NCBI GenBank assembly: GCA_037783415.1
Contig: JAZGTN010000170.1
Location: 744,001 to 808,000, forward strand
Length of the DNA stretch: 64,000 nt
Origin: Leptasterias polaris
Lineage: Eukaryota; Echinodermata; Asteroidea; Forcipulatida; Asteriidae
Direction of reading: 5' to 3'
Shown: positions 47,401 through 59,316 of the stretch, piece after piece
How the letters are laid out: the number at the start of each line of letters is the position of its first letter
Position numbering within the stretch: position 1 is the stretch's first letter
Notes under the pieces: model-generated
What the model was told of the DNA's origin: nothing
Seen by the model: only the letters and a program-made list of their open reading frames with translations
Databases searched by the model: none
Position numbers and translations under genes: made by a program

Positions 47401-48125
47401 TACAATCGGTGAGCTTTCAGCTTAAAATATAATCCCCAGCTGTACCAATCCTACTGTTTTTAAAGTTTTGTTATTTTCAATCAAGCTATTTTCGTTAATG
47501 TTTTACGTCTAACTGTCCTCTAACGCCCAAATATTGTTGGCAAAGTCTTTTCCAACAGTAACAAAACGTAATGTGTATCGATAAAAATTACTTCCATTGT
47601 GTCACAATAAATTTGTGACTTATAGTTATACGAAAAAGAAAGATCGAGTCTTTCAAAAAAGATTTCTGATTTTAAATAAATAATTGGGTTTGCCGTGTAA
47701 TGAGAAAATTTTAGTAGTGTAGGATGTGTTAAATGCAATTTTCCGTAGAATGGTCCACTTTAAAGGTATAGGTACATCGTCAACAATGATAGAAAAAAAC
47801 AATTTGATGAATGGGGCTTTTTTCATCTTAAAGCTTAGTGAACTGACTTCTTTCTGTCTTTCTTTGTTGTTATGAAAACCAATAAATTTGATGAAAAGAC
47901 TAACTTTCTGGTGTACTGTCATGTTTTCTCAAACAAAAATTGCCACACAATACTTGATGTAAAGTATGGGGTTGATTGTTTTGTCTTTGTAGTAAAAACA
48001 ATAGAGGATTAAAATAATATTGTTATCATTAACAATGACTTTTTATTTAGCGCCGCTGTCTGCCCGTTTTTACTCTCGTGGCGCATAAACAATTATTACC
48101 CTGGTCACTGGGCCATTTACTATAT
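44410..48125. other. No gene recognised
   Basis: Short frames only. About 47760 reads TTTAAAGGTATAGGTACATCG, which may be a lone TTAA-AGG element end. No exon-like block found. Confidence 0.45.
45120..45215. repeat. GGCTTGGGCTT ... AAGCCCAAGCCAAAGCC inverted repeat
   Basis: CACGGCTTGGGCTTCC at the left is complementary to AAGCCCAAGCC at the right, followed by two AAAGCC units. It resembles the hexamer-armed hairpin family with GGCTTT in place of GGCTAC. Confidence 0.45.
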
Positions 48126-48129
48126 TCCT

Positions 48130-48365
48130 TAAAGACCATCTCAGCTGCCTTGGGAGTATACAGCTTTTGCTTCGAAGTATGCACGTTGTAGCACACCAAA
48201 CTAAATCAACTCAAGAACCATCTTTGCCCTCACAGGTACCCCCCTTATACCCCTGGGTGAAGAGGAGCAATAGTATAATGTCTTGCTCAAGGAGAGCAAG
48301 AGTGTCACGACCGGGATTGGAACTCACATTAGCACCCCACAGAACTTAAGTTATGCCCAAGACCA
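48130..48365 (-). repeat. tRNA-related SINE, minus strand
   Basis: On the minus strand a decayed B-box-like AGTTCCAATCCCGGTCGTGA is followed by CTTGAGCAAGACATTATAC and TCTTCACCCAGGGGTATAA, then GTACCTGTGAGGGCAAAG. This order is that of a tRNA-derived SINE; the A-box end is weak. Confidence 0.6.
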
Positions 48366-48989
48366 CCCGACTACGTACTCTTCCCCCCAAAAGAGTGATG
48401 TAACACAATACCTTTAAGAATGTTAAACTAGCTTGAGACATTTTGAACGGAACTTCGCGGGTTTCAACGCCCTTATCGTTGAAAACTTCACTTCTTGGTG
48501 GTCTATTAATCAGAAGTGGGCGTCTGACGATAAATTTAACCCTTTTCAGCAGGTTTTGGTTAAGGGGCCCTCCCAAAATACAAGATGCTGCAGAAGTTGA
48601 AATACCAGATGAGTAGGTTCTCTGTTTCTTTATCAAACCGTATATACCTTTACAGTTTACAGGCACAACAAGGGTTTTTTTCACAGGGTTCACGGGGCAC
48701 CGGTGCACGGGGAGAGGAGCATGTGTTTTTAGGGCCTTCTGTTTTTGAGGGCACTACATTGTATCTGCATGGGTTTTTTTTCGGGGGGGAACCTTGGTGC
48801 ACATGATTGTGCCCCCTAACCCCCCCCCCCCCCCCTGCAACGACGCTGCTCAACGTCGAAATACGCTGCAATGACCACAATTGTTTTTTAGGTCATCCTG
48901 TTCTTTTCGTACTTTGTCTTCAGCATCCAATTTTTTATAAATAAGCTGTTTTTACCTTCGTTTTCTGGGGGGGGGGGGGGGTTTCCTTG

Positions 48990-50860
48990 AAAATATACAC
49001 AGTTCGGATTATCCCTTAACATCCACTATAATAGGCAAAAACACTTAGGCCTACCTTCTTTTTCTTGTTCGTGGTCTTAATTCCTAGAGGCTTCTTTTTG
49101 CAATGTTCTTTCTGGTTCTCCTACTTTTTCATCTTTGTATCTTTTCTCTGTTCTTTTTCATTTGTGGACGATTTATTTACAAATTACAATTTGGACGACC
49201 CCTTGTCTGCGGTGGACCAAGTCATATGAATCAAATAAGGTTTTCCTTTCCCCTAATGACTTTGGTTTTCAATTGACAGCCCACCCCGGCCCGGAAATGG
49301 TTTACCCCAAAAATTCATCAGACTCGGGGTCGAAAAAAGTGCCGCAACATCCTGTAGTTTTTGCACAAGACGTTACCATCTAGCAGTCTATATTTTCTCG
49401 CTATTTCAAGAAAGAATAAATGACTAACCATTCCTTGATATATAAATTACGGTAGGCGTGCTTTAAAATAATTGGCTCTTTTCCAAGTAGGACTAGGATT
49501 GTGGTTATTTACTTCAACCCGTCGCTCTGTTGCCTCTGAGTACGAGGTTGGCAATAGCGTTGTACCCCGAAGTGATGTTCAACGCACTCTACAAGCTGTA
49601 CATACTGTATTTATAGTTGCACGGCCTGATTTTGTTAAAGACTTGTTTTCTCTCTGAACGAATTTTGACAAACTTACTAAAACTTTCGCATACGCCGGGA
49701 ACATTGGACAAAATACATGTTACGTACAAAAATTGATTGTACATGGCTGAAGGAAGTGTGGTAATGTCGGTAATGTACCCCACACCCTATTGTGTCTTCA
49801 TTGTGTGCTTAGATTAGAATCTCATGAATTTTTAGAGGATTTTAGGGGGGACATAATTCTGTACATGAGGAAAATAGTTTGTTAAAGTCTCAGAAAGTTA
49901 GAGGTACCCCTTGCATGGTATAATTAACTACCAGTTATCACTGGCAGATTTTTTATTTATTTGTTATGTGTGTGCAATACCTTAAATAAAAGCTTATTTT
50001 TTTTATTAACTTTCTCGAATCTATCAAATAGCTTTTTAGAATTTAAATCTAAATTTTCGGGTAAAATCGGCCGAATTTCGGACCGCGTATCTTTAATTGA
50101 TTAGAATTTAATAACATATTAGTTTATTCCTTGAATACTACACCAACGCTAAAAAGTGGTGCCACGGACAAAGCAACAATATTGTGAAAGCGATTGCTGA
50201 GCAGATTCGACGCAAAAGTCAAGCATTCTTTTACAAAATTATGTAAAGAAAATTGTGATTGTCGACAACCACAAATGTTTAGGGGTGCGTGACGTCACCA
50301 TCGCGCGGGGTAGGACCTATATTGTTTAATAGACTTTGCAAACACAAAGCACTTCACATTCAAACCATTGCTTTTTAAAATATCACTGCCGACAGCTGAT
50401 GTTTGGCTCTTAAAAACATTTCATCCAGTGGTCTTGTTCTAAGAAGTTAGGCTTAAGTACTTTGTTTACTTTGTTCCTTCCTTTTTGTTTTATTTCTATC
50501 GTTACATCCCCCCCCCCCAAAAAAAACCTTCCACCCACGGACACTCCCATTACAACACGCTAATAATTATGCCCGATGTATGACAATGCAATATTTGATG
50601 GTACGCCGACTTTGGCATATAATAATGGATAAATGCTTGTACGGGAAGGGACCTCATTGCTGAATAATCCGAAACAACACTCGGGGAAGTGAACGGGGAA
50701 GGGAGAGTGGACAACACCCCAACTTTGGGGTATTCAAACCGACAGTAATCCAGGCAGTGTACCAAAGTGAAGGTATAGCTCAGCGGATTTGTGGAAAGTA
50801 TACCCATCACTTTAAAACCTCGGTAATAATTTACCGGTACTAATAGACTATTTAGGCCGT
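48990..50860. other. No gene recognised
   Basis: AT-rich with poly-T/C patches. Short frames without domains or repeat signatures. Confidence 0.45.
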
Positions 50861-50867
50861 GTGCTAA

Positions 50868-51006
50868 TTGTCGGCTACGGCTACGGCTATGGCTACGGCT
50901 ACGGCTATGACTATGACTATGGCTATGGCTGGGTCGCCACGTCATCGTGCATTGAAGCACAGGACGTCCTTAGCAACGCCCTTAGCAACAGTCGTAGCCG
51001 TATACG
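50868..51006. mobile_element. Hairpin element with (GGCTAC)n arms, copy A
   Basis: The left arm is GGCTACGGCTACGGCTATGG and similar, repeated; the right arm is GTCGTAGCCGTATACGGCC. The middle has CAGGACGTCCTTAGCAAC. The same order (arm, GGACGTCCTTAGCAACAG, reverse arm) is found at 54.5 kb. Confidence 0.6.
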
Positions 51007-51651
51007 GCCTCAGTATTTCTCATAAGGTGGTTTCACGACCACGTGTGTGTGGGGGGGAGGGGGGGGGGGTGCGGATGGGCTGAATGCAAAGGTCAATGTG
51101 GTATCCAGCCATGACCAAAAGGGGCATTCTTTCTGAGAGCAGGAAGGGTCCAGGGGTGAGGAAACTCCGGGGGACAGGGGACGGGGGATGAACGGGGGAC
51201 TGGGAAATTAAATAAATTGACAGGTTTACAAGCCAATCTGAGCAAGCCATTGCTATTTGTTTAAAGGATTTCTATCAGTGGTTACTGATTATAAAGGTTA
51301 TACCAGCACAGATCTTCCTGTGACTGTGAGAAATACTGTCGAGTCGAGAATATACCATTTTGAAGACTCGAGAAGTCACCATTGCCGCAATCGAAATGAA
51401 CGACTGAATAACGTGTATTTACAAACCCCATAACATGACAAAAAGCATTCCTCCTTGTTTTCACTTAAACGGCCAAACGGGATGAAATTATCACACGTGA
51501 ATTGATTGGGGGGGTTTTTTTGGGGGGGGGGGGGGTGGGGGGGGGGGGTATTCGGAGGACGGACTTTAATCCACTCACCAAAAATCAATGAAGCAAAATA
51601 CTAACGTGGCAATACGGCCACCCCCAAAAAATATTAAATCGGGGGAATTGG

Positions 51652-51922
51652 TATACAGCAATCCTTCACCGATCTTGAACTCTTGGTGGCAGCAGATACC
51701 GCCATTATTGCGGTGTTACCTGGGTGGTACTGCGCTGCCTAGCGACGGGTTTAAGCGATTTGCAAAGTAAAAGTCCAATAACCCGCGACTGATCAAATGA
51801 TCGCCGTGTAGCCCAAACCTTATACCAGTCGCTAGGCAGCGCAGTACCACCCAGGTACACCGCAGTAATGGAGGCATATCTGCTGCCACCAAGAGTTCAA
51901 GATCGGTGAAGGATTGCTGTAT
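51652..51922. mobile_element. Palindromic MITE copy 1 (CAGCAATCC ends)
   Basis: The arms CAGCAATCCTTCACCGATC... and ...GATCGGTGAAGGATTGCTG pair for more than 80 bp. The element is flanked by TATA on both sides, compatible with a TA-target family. A second copy lies at 57.6 kb. This copy has a few more arm mismatches (for example ACACCGCAGTAATGGAGGC). Confidence 0.82.
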
Positions 51923-52956
51923 AGGCCAAAACTCCCTCCCCAACTTCTAAAAAATCTCACAGTTATCTACTCATTTACTTCTGATGACCCAAGTAGTCTG
52001 AAGATTTTGTTCTTCTTCTTAAGCAAAACTAGCTTAGGTTGTGTCATAGATTGTTTAATTTTTTGTCAACGTAATGCTGATTTTTAGGCCAAATTATAAA
52101 GAAAATAAATAAAAGTCACATGTGGAAGTTTCAGCTGAATGCAGTTTCTACAGTAGCTGAGAAAATAGCAACAAAAACTGAGTATTTTCATATAAGATCG
52201 AATCTATCAAACTGAATCGTTTCTCAGATTCAAGCCAATCATCTTTGAAGGGAATCCTTATAGTTTATACTATCAACAGCTGCAGTGCTTTTCACCAAGT
52301 AAATTTTTATGGTCATTAATTTGTTGGGTGCTTATACCAATCTATGACCATACCTGTAATTTGGAGGACACATAATATTATAACCAGTCTGGGGCTATTG
52401 TAGCTGTCAGAAATATTACATAATATCGTTCCTTTAGACCGTGAAAAAAACCATCTGACAGGTCCCTTTTGTGTTGACTGGCTGAAGGAGGTAAATAATT
52501 TCAATCGCTGGTGTGTTTTTTATGTCCCTTCAGGGCCACTACAGTTTTGTTACGGACGGATAATCGGTCATTCTATGCAAATACAGGAATGTTAAGCATC
52601 TACGCTTTGGTACAATGTTATTTCTGGATGAACGCCAATTTGTTTGTTCTTTTCTGTCTTCCAAGGTTTTGTGGATATTGTTAGAATTAGTTTTTTTCTT
52701 TAAATCAGCTTATAGTTTATGTTCAACGTTGTTGGTGTTAGCTGGATCCCTGCGGATGATCCCATAAGCTGCTTTGGAATGCAATATTTTAACTCGTTAG
52801 GGGTGAAGTTGAAACATATTTTAAATTCCTCCACGGTGGGGAAAGAAAGTGCCTTCATTTTCATATACTTGTTTTTATCTTGATTATTCAGAGTTATAAC
52901 AAAACCTTACTTGGACCAATCTCATGAAGTGTTATGTACAACATTGGTAAAGTTAA

Positions 52957-53313
52957 AGGGACACGTTGCCTTGGATTGCGCGAGTTGGGCTATGAAAAGC
53001 GTTTGAAACCGTTTGTTATGAAACGCATATGGTTAGAAAAATGTTTTTAAAGTAAAATACAATGATCCACAGAAATATGCCTCGAAATTGCGTGGTTTTC
53101 ATTTTACTATGCGAACTAACAAAAATTTGCACAAATTTGGCTCTACAAAATGGCGGGCTGTGGTTCACAATGTAAAAGGAAAACCACGCAATTTCGAGGC
53201 ATATTTGTGTGGATCATTATATTCTACTTTTAAAACACCATTCTAACCATATGCATTTCATAACAAACGCTTTTCATAGCCCCAACTCGCCCAATCCAAG
53301 ACAACGTGTCCCT
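52957..53313. mobile_element. TTAA-flanked MITE with about 150-bp inverted repeats
   Basis: Both ends read TTAA then AGGGACACGTTG(C/T)CTTGGATTG. The arms pair over roughly 150 bp (CGAAATTGCGTGGTTTTC and its complement are inner landmarks) around a short central unpaired part. The TTAA at 52953-52956 and 53314-53317 fits a piggyBac-type target duplication. No coding capacity. Confidence 0.85.
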
Positions 53314-53942
53314 TTAACAGATGATAAAGTTAATAAATGTTAACATAATTTGCACCTTGATGCCAGACATTCAATGTCAGAATTCATTTCACACGACGCA
53401 ACACCGATGTGTATTCGTAACAAACGACCATCGTTTTCAGATCTCGTGAGACCTTTCAATGTGTGTAGGCGCCATTTGCGGTGCCATTTTCCAGGATAAA
53501 TGATATACACGCAGGTGTTGATTTGATTATTAATATCCTGTTCAGATTTAGTCTTACATCAGTCGCATACAAAAATGATAATTGCATCATTCAATTTTGT
53601 AAGAAGGAAAACACGCAGAGAAAGTTTTTGCACCCAAGCCTCGATCTGAAACACTGATTCACGTGACTGCCAGCAGGGAAAACAAAAGCAAGATGTCTAC
53701 GACAATAAAGATTTTGCCTAAAGGGCAATCGAACTGCCTTTCGCATCAATATTCTTTGCGGTTTCTAACACTGAGGTCAAAAATATTGGAGAAAAAAAGA
53801 GGGAATAAAACATACAGTGCGTATATATAGGTTGGTGGGACAAGTTGTTTACGACGGAAATCCGCCTGCTGGCTTGTTAATTAGCCGATATCGTTTTGTG
53901 TCCAGCTGAAGTTGTTTGTCATTAGTTTGTCTATTATAAGAT

Positions 53943-54095
53943 GCCAGCGGAACTCGTCCGAGCACAATGGGGCGATCGTGTGACATGGCCGGTCTTGATG
54001 ATGATCTGGTTTCTTGGTACAGACGCCAAGGTCAAGTTTTGTCTCCTACTCCTCCTTGCATTCTTCTTCTTCTTCTGTAGTGTCTTAATGTTTTA
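53943..54095 (+). CDS. Short ORF with hydrophobic tail, 50 aa, doubtful
   Basis: An ATG following ATTATAAG opens a frame starting MPAELVRAQWGDRV and ending in a Leu/Phe-rich tail that comes from CTT/TTC low-complexity sequence. There is nothing recognisable. It is listed only because the first 30 codons do not look like repeat. Confidence 0.12.
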
Positions 54096-54510
54096 ATCGT
54101 TCTCTAAGTTAAATCTTTCTTTACTTAATTTCACTGTAACTAATGTAAACAAGGGACTTCATAATTGTTTGTTTTGAACTATGCGTTTGAAGGTGTCTTT
54201 TTTAAGGTCTTCTTCCTCTTGTTGTTCTTCTTCTTTTTAATTGTTCAAGCTGCAAAATATATTTTAAAAAAAATACACACGTGGGCACATGACCATCTTC
54301 GCCTCCTATTCCCTACAGTACGGCATTACTACTATTCTAAGTATTATTTTTTCATTTTTTTGTTCTTTCAGCCTCAATGAGGGCGTCTGGATTTGCACTG
54401 GAGGAAAATCAGTTGCTGCGCGGTTTTGGTGTATGTGTGGGTTTTTTGTTTTTTGGGGTTTTTTTTGCAACATTTGCTTTCACCAGCCCCATGTGAGTGT
54501 CCGAGTGGCG

Positions 54511-54600
54511 GCAACGGCTACGGCTACAGCTGGGATAGGACGTCCTTAGCAACAGCCGTAGCCGTAGCTGTAACTGCCATTTGGGATACGGCCTTTAGGT
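54511..54600. mobile_element. Hairpin element with (GGCTAC)n arms, copy B
   Basis: GGCAACGGCTACGGCTACAGC, then GGACGTCCTTAGCAACAG, then CCGTAGCCGTAGCTG. The core GGACGTCCTTAGCAAC is shared with 50.9 kb, so this is a family and not chance. Another GGCCGTAGCCGTAGCC tract lies at about 54689. Confidence 0.6.
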
Positions 54601-55667
54601 CGTGTCCTAAGTTACAGCTTCATCGCTGTCTGTGGCTTGATTGCTGAAAAGGCACCTTTTTTCTTCAGCGTTGACGCAGTTTGGCCAACGGCCGTAGCCG
54701 TAGCCAAAGCCGCGTAAATAACAGTCCGAACGGTTTAAGGGACAGCGCCCTCAACTTTACCAACTACAAAACTATTTGCCGATTTCATCGTTGCTTGTCA
54801 TTGTTAGAAAATAAACTCACCAGAAACGTAAACGCATTTAGTCAGTGAAAATGACGTTGAACGGAAGCTAAACAGGTGGTAAAAGTACTTCTCAACTTTG
54901 ACAAATTAAGCTGCAAGATTTTAATGAATCCGCAATGATGAACATCGCCTCTGTTTTGATATGCAGAGCGGGAAATGATCTTGTCAAACAGTGTAGTTTA
55001 AACACACGTCCTGTCAAATATGATAACATTCACTGTGGACAATTTTTGATGTTTTTAACAGACAAATCTAACCTTGATTTCTTTTCTGTAATTGGTTACT
55101 TATAAACGATTTAGTGATTATTTTGTTTTTTACGTTTATCGTTATGTTATAATGTAATCAAATGCAATAGCTACAAAAATCTTACGCCACAGTACACAGT
55201 GTTGTCATAAAGAACAAGCTAGCATTGCGTCCCAACAGCAGTAGGCGTCGCCACTGCAATGCATAACAAAACTGCAGTTGGCATGGAACCACAATAATAA
55301 AGACACGAACAAACACCGTTGCTTTGGATGGAGTCAGTCCTGAATCTATCATATACACAAAAATAATACCGAAAGCTTTCCACGAAAATGTGATCATTGT
55401 TTCCCTAGACGCCCTCGTTGGTTCCGGTGGTATCTGCTGACAAATACGCAATGGTGTACCCGCCCAATTTTTATCCTTACCAAATATAAGCGGTAAAGGT
55501 GATGACATCATTGACTAGAATGATGTGTACATTTAGCCGTCTGCTAACGAGGCCCTCTCTCCCGTGTATTGCGTCAAACCAACAACCCCGGTCGCCTTCA
55601 CTTTTACTCGCAATCCGCGTGACGTCATCCGCGAGGACAACAGCTCCGCCAGATGGGGAGAGGATGC

Positions 55668-56937
55668 GAAGAAGAAATGGGGGAGCTCCTGGCCGGGAGC
55701 CTATGTTGCCACAGCAACCCCTGCATCAAGACAACAACAGACTCCAGGAAAGGGGCGTGTGTATATGATGAGCCACACTTCGATTGGTACATAGCGTGCA
55801 GATCGACTTCACTGACGACCCGAGACATAAGGCGGGCAAAATGCGAGCAAACGAACCGTTTCCGCTCTGGCTTTAGTATCGCGAGTCCAACAAACACAAC
55901 ACCCCGTATACTCTCTCATCAAAATATCATCTCCCAGCGGTATAGCAGCTTATGATATCAGTGAGCTCACTCAATGAAATTATTATGATGTTGAATCATA
56001 ATGGAACTCGCGGCCTGTGGCACACAATCATTACTTGCTGTAGCCGAGCTGCTGTCCATGCATGCGATGATGTCATAGGTGAATGAACTGTTTGCTGTAA
56101 TTACTCACTCAGCATGCACACAACGAAAGTACTAAGACAAGCAATCGGTGAATGAACTGTTGCAGTTAAAGTGGTTTTAACTACTTGATCAACTCTATTA
56201 ACAGAAGTTGGGTCTGAAGTCCAAGGTGGCTCTGGTCCAGTTCTAGTTGGGACGGAACAAACTGTTGTCGAGATGGGCCAAACTGTAGTTGGGACGCACC
56301 AAGAAGAAGAAATGGGGGAGCTCCTGGCCGGGAGCCTATGTTGCCACAGCAACCCCTGCATCAAGACAACAACAGACTCCAGGAAAGGGGCGTGTGTATA
56401 TGATGAGCCACACTTCGATTGGTACATAGCGTGCAGATCGACTTCACTGACGACCCGAGACATAAGGCGGGCAAAATGCGAGCAAACGAACCGTTTCCGC
56501 TCTGGCTTTAGTATCGCGAGTCCAACAAACACAACACCCCGTATACTCTCTCATCAAAATATCATCTCCCAGCGGTATAGCAGCTTATGATATCAGTGAG
56601 CTCACTCAATGAAATTATTATGATGTTGAATCATAATGGAACTCGCGGCCTGTGGCACACAATCATTACTTGCTGTAGCCGAGCTGCTGTCCATGCATGC
56701 GATGATGTCATAGGTGAATGAACTGTTTGCTGTAATTACTCACTCAGCATGCACACAACGAAAGTACTAAGACAAGCAATCGGTGAATGAACTGTTGCAG
56801 TTAAAGTGGTTTTAACTACTTGATCAACTCTATTAACAGAAGTTGGGTCTGAAGTCCAAGGTGGCTCTGGTCCAGTTCTAGTTGGGACGGAACAAACTGT
56901 TGTCGAGATGGGCCAAACTGTAGTTGGGACGCACCAA
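55668..56937. repeat. 635-bp tandem duplication, two copies
   Basis: Copy 1 (55668-56302) and copy 2 (56303-56937) are identical wherever I compared them, with a constant offset of 635. The junction falls in an AAGAAG run shared by both ends. Each copy ends in a short minisatellite of units like CCAAACTGTAGTTGGGACG, in which GTTGGGACG recurs. A minus-strand frame recurs in both copies but has no ATG at its start and no known domain. Confidence 0.92.
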
Positions 56938-56990
56938 ACTGTAATTGGATGGGCAACATTCCAATTGGGTCGAGCCAGGCTCTAGTTGCG
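56845..56990 (+). repeat. Degenerate minisatellite (about 21-23-bp units)
   Basis: Units such as GTTGGGACGGAACAAACTGTT, GTCGAGATGGGCCAAACTGTA, GTTGGGACGCACCAAACTGTA and ATTGGATGGGCAACATTCCA follow each other. The same array occurs at the end of the first duplicate (from about 56210). Confidence 0.6.
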
Positions 56991-57625
56991 CTCTGTGGGT
57001 CGCCGGTTCATCACGTTTGAGGGTAACTAATGCAACAGTATACACGCGTAGTACATGAGTTCAACCAGGAGATTAATATTTGTCAAAAACGTTGAATGGT
57101 TACTAATGGATAATGTCCAGTCAGTGACACGAGGGGCGACGGGTGTCTTTTAAAAAATAACATAATACAGAGGGCGCCCTTTTCAAATTATGACTACCGT
57201 TCACAGCTCCCAAACACGGTTGCGTGATCGTCGGGTATCATTATTTTTACCCCCAAAATTAAGGGGTATTTTCCTTAGATATGATCCCTTTCCCAATGTA
57301 AAGTAGAGACAATTTACAAGATAATTTGCAGTAGTTCAACAACAGTAAAGGCTGGTATTGGGGACTCTTTTTTAATAAACATTATATAAGTCATGTGTAC
57401 TCTTGAAAATGCATGGTTGCTTCAAAACACTGCTACTGACCAAAAACACCTGAAATCATCACCCTAAAAATCTAGGTAGCGCTAATTTGGAAGTTGGACT
57501 TTATTTAACCGTGCAAGGCGCATTTTGGGAAACGCGCACGCGTTTTGACGCGCACCGTGCATTGACTCCCAAACTAGCAGAAGATGGGTAGACGGTAGCT
57601 GCGTATGACGTCAGAGCAAGGGGTC

Positions 57626-57896
57626 TATACAGCAATCCTTCACCGATCTTGAACTCTTGGTGGCAGCAGATACCGCCATTATTGCGGTGGTACCTGGGTG
57701 GTACTGCGCTGCCTAGCGACGGGTTTAAGCGATTTGCAAAGTGAAAGTCCAATAACCCGCGACTGATCAAATGATCGCCGTGTAGCCCAAACCTTATACC
57801 AGTCGCTAGGCAGCGCAGTACCACCCAGGTACCACCGCAATAATGGCGGTATCTGCTGCCACCAAGAGTTCAAGATCGGTGAAGGATTGCTGTATA
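57626..57896. mobile_element. Palindromic MITE copy 2 (CAGCAATCC ends)
   Basis: This is nearly identical to the copy at 51.65 kb, with better-matched arms (GCGGTGGTACC and GGTACCACCGC pair exactly). The central loop includes GCGACTGATCAAATGATCGCC. TATA flanks are again present. Apparent ORFs inside are arm translations. Confidence 0.83.
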
Positions 57897-58074
57897 CCCA
57901 CCTTGCGACCAGCAACAACAACTGTACTGGTGCAACAAAAAATAACGATGGTGGGTGAAGGTGAGTGCATGATCAACCTTTAAAATGGTCCATTTTGGCG
58001 GGATTATTGTGTTACACAATAATTAATAAGTCAATTTAATTTCTATTCTTACAGATACAATGCAGCCACCATGG

Positions 58075-58575
58075 CCCAATTTTATAAAACTGGAAAGCAC
58101 CTTGCTTAGCACAGAAATATCTTGCTAAGCAAAAATGGGTTCCCGGCTTTAATGGCCGTGTGATTCATGTTGCTACACTGGTGCACCTTTATATTTTTGC
58201 TAGACTTTAGTTTGACAAGGAGAATTTGCTGCTAAAAGAATTCAGGCAAAAAGAATTCGGGCAAAATAATGTCACATGTCCATGACTGATTCTGTTTATT
58301 TTTGTTTAGCAGACAAATTGTCAAGCAATATTTCTGAAATATATAATGATCTATGAAATTGGACAATAGGCTTTTGAAATTTCATAGAGCTGCCTAAGCA
58401 GAAGGCATTGCTTAACATTTTTCCTGCAAAGCAAAAATATACAGGTGTACCAATCACAGATCGAACATTTGACATAGTACTTTGGCTGGTAACCTTATTA
58501 GTATTCTGGTAAGTATAATTTTTGTTGTACTCTTCTACTTCGTGTGCTTATCATAGTTCTGTGAAATTGGGCCGA
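58075..58575. repeat. Two adjacent CTTAGCA / GAAATTGGG family copies
   Basis: The first (to about 58370) has CCTTGCTTAGCACAG, CTTGCTAAGCAAAAATGG and ATGAAATTGGAC. The second has CTGCCTAAGCAG, TTGGCTGGTAACC, TTTTTGTTGTACTC and TGTGAAATTGGGCC. They lie head to tail or nested. Confidence 0.6.
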
Positions 58576-58837
58576 CTTTGTTCTCTCGACCTGGTTGATA
58601 TTAGACCGTAGTTGCCGATACGAGTGGCATTTATATAGCATCACTGTGCATTGTATACCTGCATGCAGGTGTAATAGTCTCGTAGAAATTCATAATTAAA
58701 TTCCTTAAATTATGAGCGGGAATCGATCATGAAAACTGTCTAGACAACCAAGAACTGTAATCGATGTGCATTATGACAATTTGTTAGCAATAAAGTCGGC
58801 ATAAGGCTATTATTAGCCCGGTGGTCTGATGTCTCAT

Positions 58838-59316
58838 GGGCGCACCACACTAAATAAACTCCCATAGGAACCAATGCTAAATGATAAATATTCAAAAATA
58901 CTCCAAAAATCGTGAAAGTCTCTCAGCCTCTTGAAAACCAATCAAACATATTTTCGGACGACTGAACTTCAGAATTCTTTTCAATTTTTGCCAGGTCAGC
59001 CGTTTGGAATTTTTGCTAACTACCCCAGAAGAAAAAAACGCGAAAATTTGTATTTTTCCAAAACCGACTTGCTGCCAGTTTTCGTGAAGCACTTCTCTAC
59101 TTACCCGGTCAAATAGGGCCAACTTTAACGCCTAAATTTATCAAGTCTCCTCAAAAGTTGAAGCACAGAACCCCCAGGTTGTGATAGATTATTATATTTA
59201 CACAATCTATTAATTGCATGACCCCCAAAACGTTGTAATTAAAAATAAGTTGTGGGTTTACAAATTATGATAAGTAGCTTGGCGCATTAATTCTGGCTTA
59301 TTTGGTGTGGTGCGTC
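58838..59316. mobile_element. 479-bp TIR element copy 1 (GGGCGCACCACAC ends)
   Basis: The left end GGGCGCACCACACTAAATAA is mirrored by the right end TTATTTGGTGTGGTGCGTCC. The body matches the copy 1,890 bp to the right base for base as far as I can compare, apart from one T/C in the right TIR. It contains a 61-codon plus and a 76-codon minus frame with no recognisable domain. No clear target duplication. Confidence 0.78.

Larger units (their letters stand above)
53320..55660. other. Gene-free except doubtful ORF; isolated CRE at 55620
   Basis: TGACGTCA at 55620-55627 sits in GC-richer sequence just left of the 635-bp duplication. A minus frame from about 55511 opens with ATGATGTCATCACC and reaches a GTAAGG donor after 10 codons. 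This could be a promoter and first exon, but nothing confirms it. Confidence 0.3.

Noticed and set aside
55625..56532. Minus ORF present in both halves of the 635-bp duplication
   Set aside because: The first codon is GTG and the frame continues into different sequence in the two copies; identity is a result of the tandem duplication.
57501..57921. ORFs over the 57.6-kb palindrome
   Set aside because: They translate the arms of the hairpin element, and equivalent frames occur at 51.7 kb.
58892..59122. 76-codon minus ORF repeated exactly at 60782-61012 as a gene family
   Set aside because: Both are inside the 479-bp TIR elements; identity is explained by the recent duplication of the element and there is no known domain.
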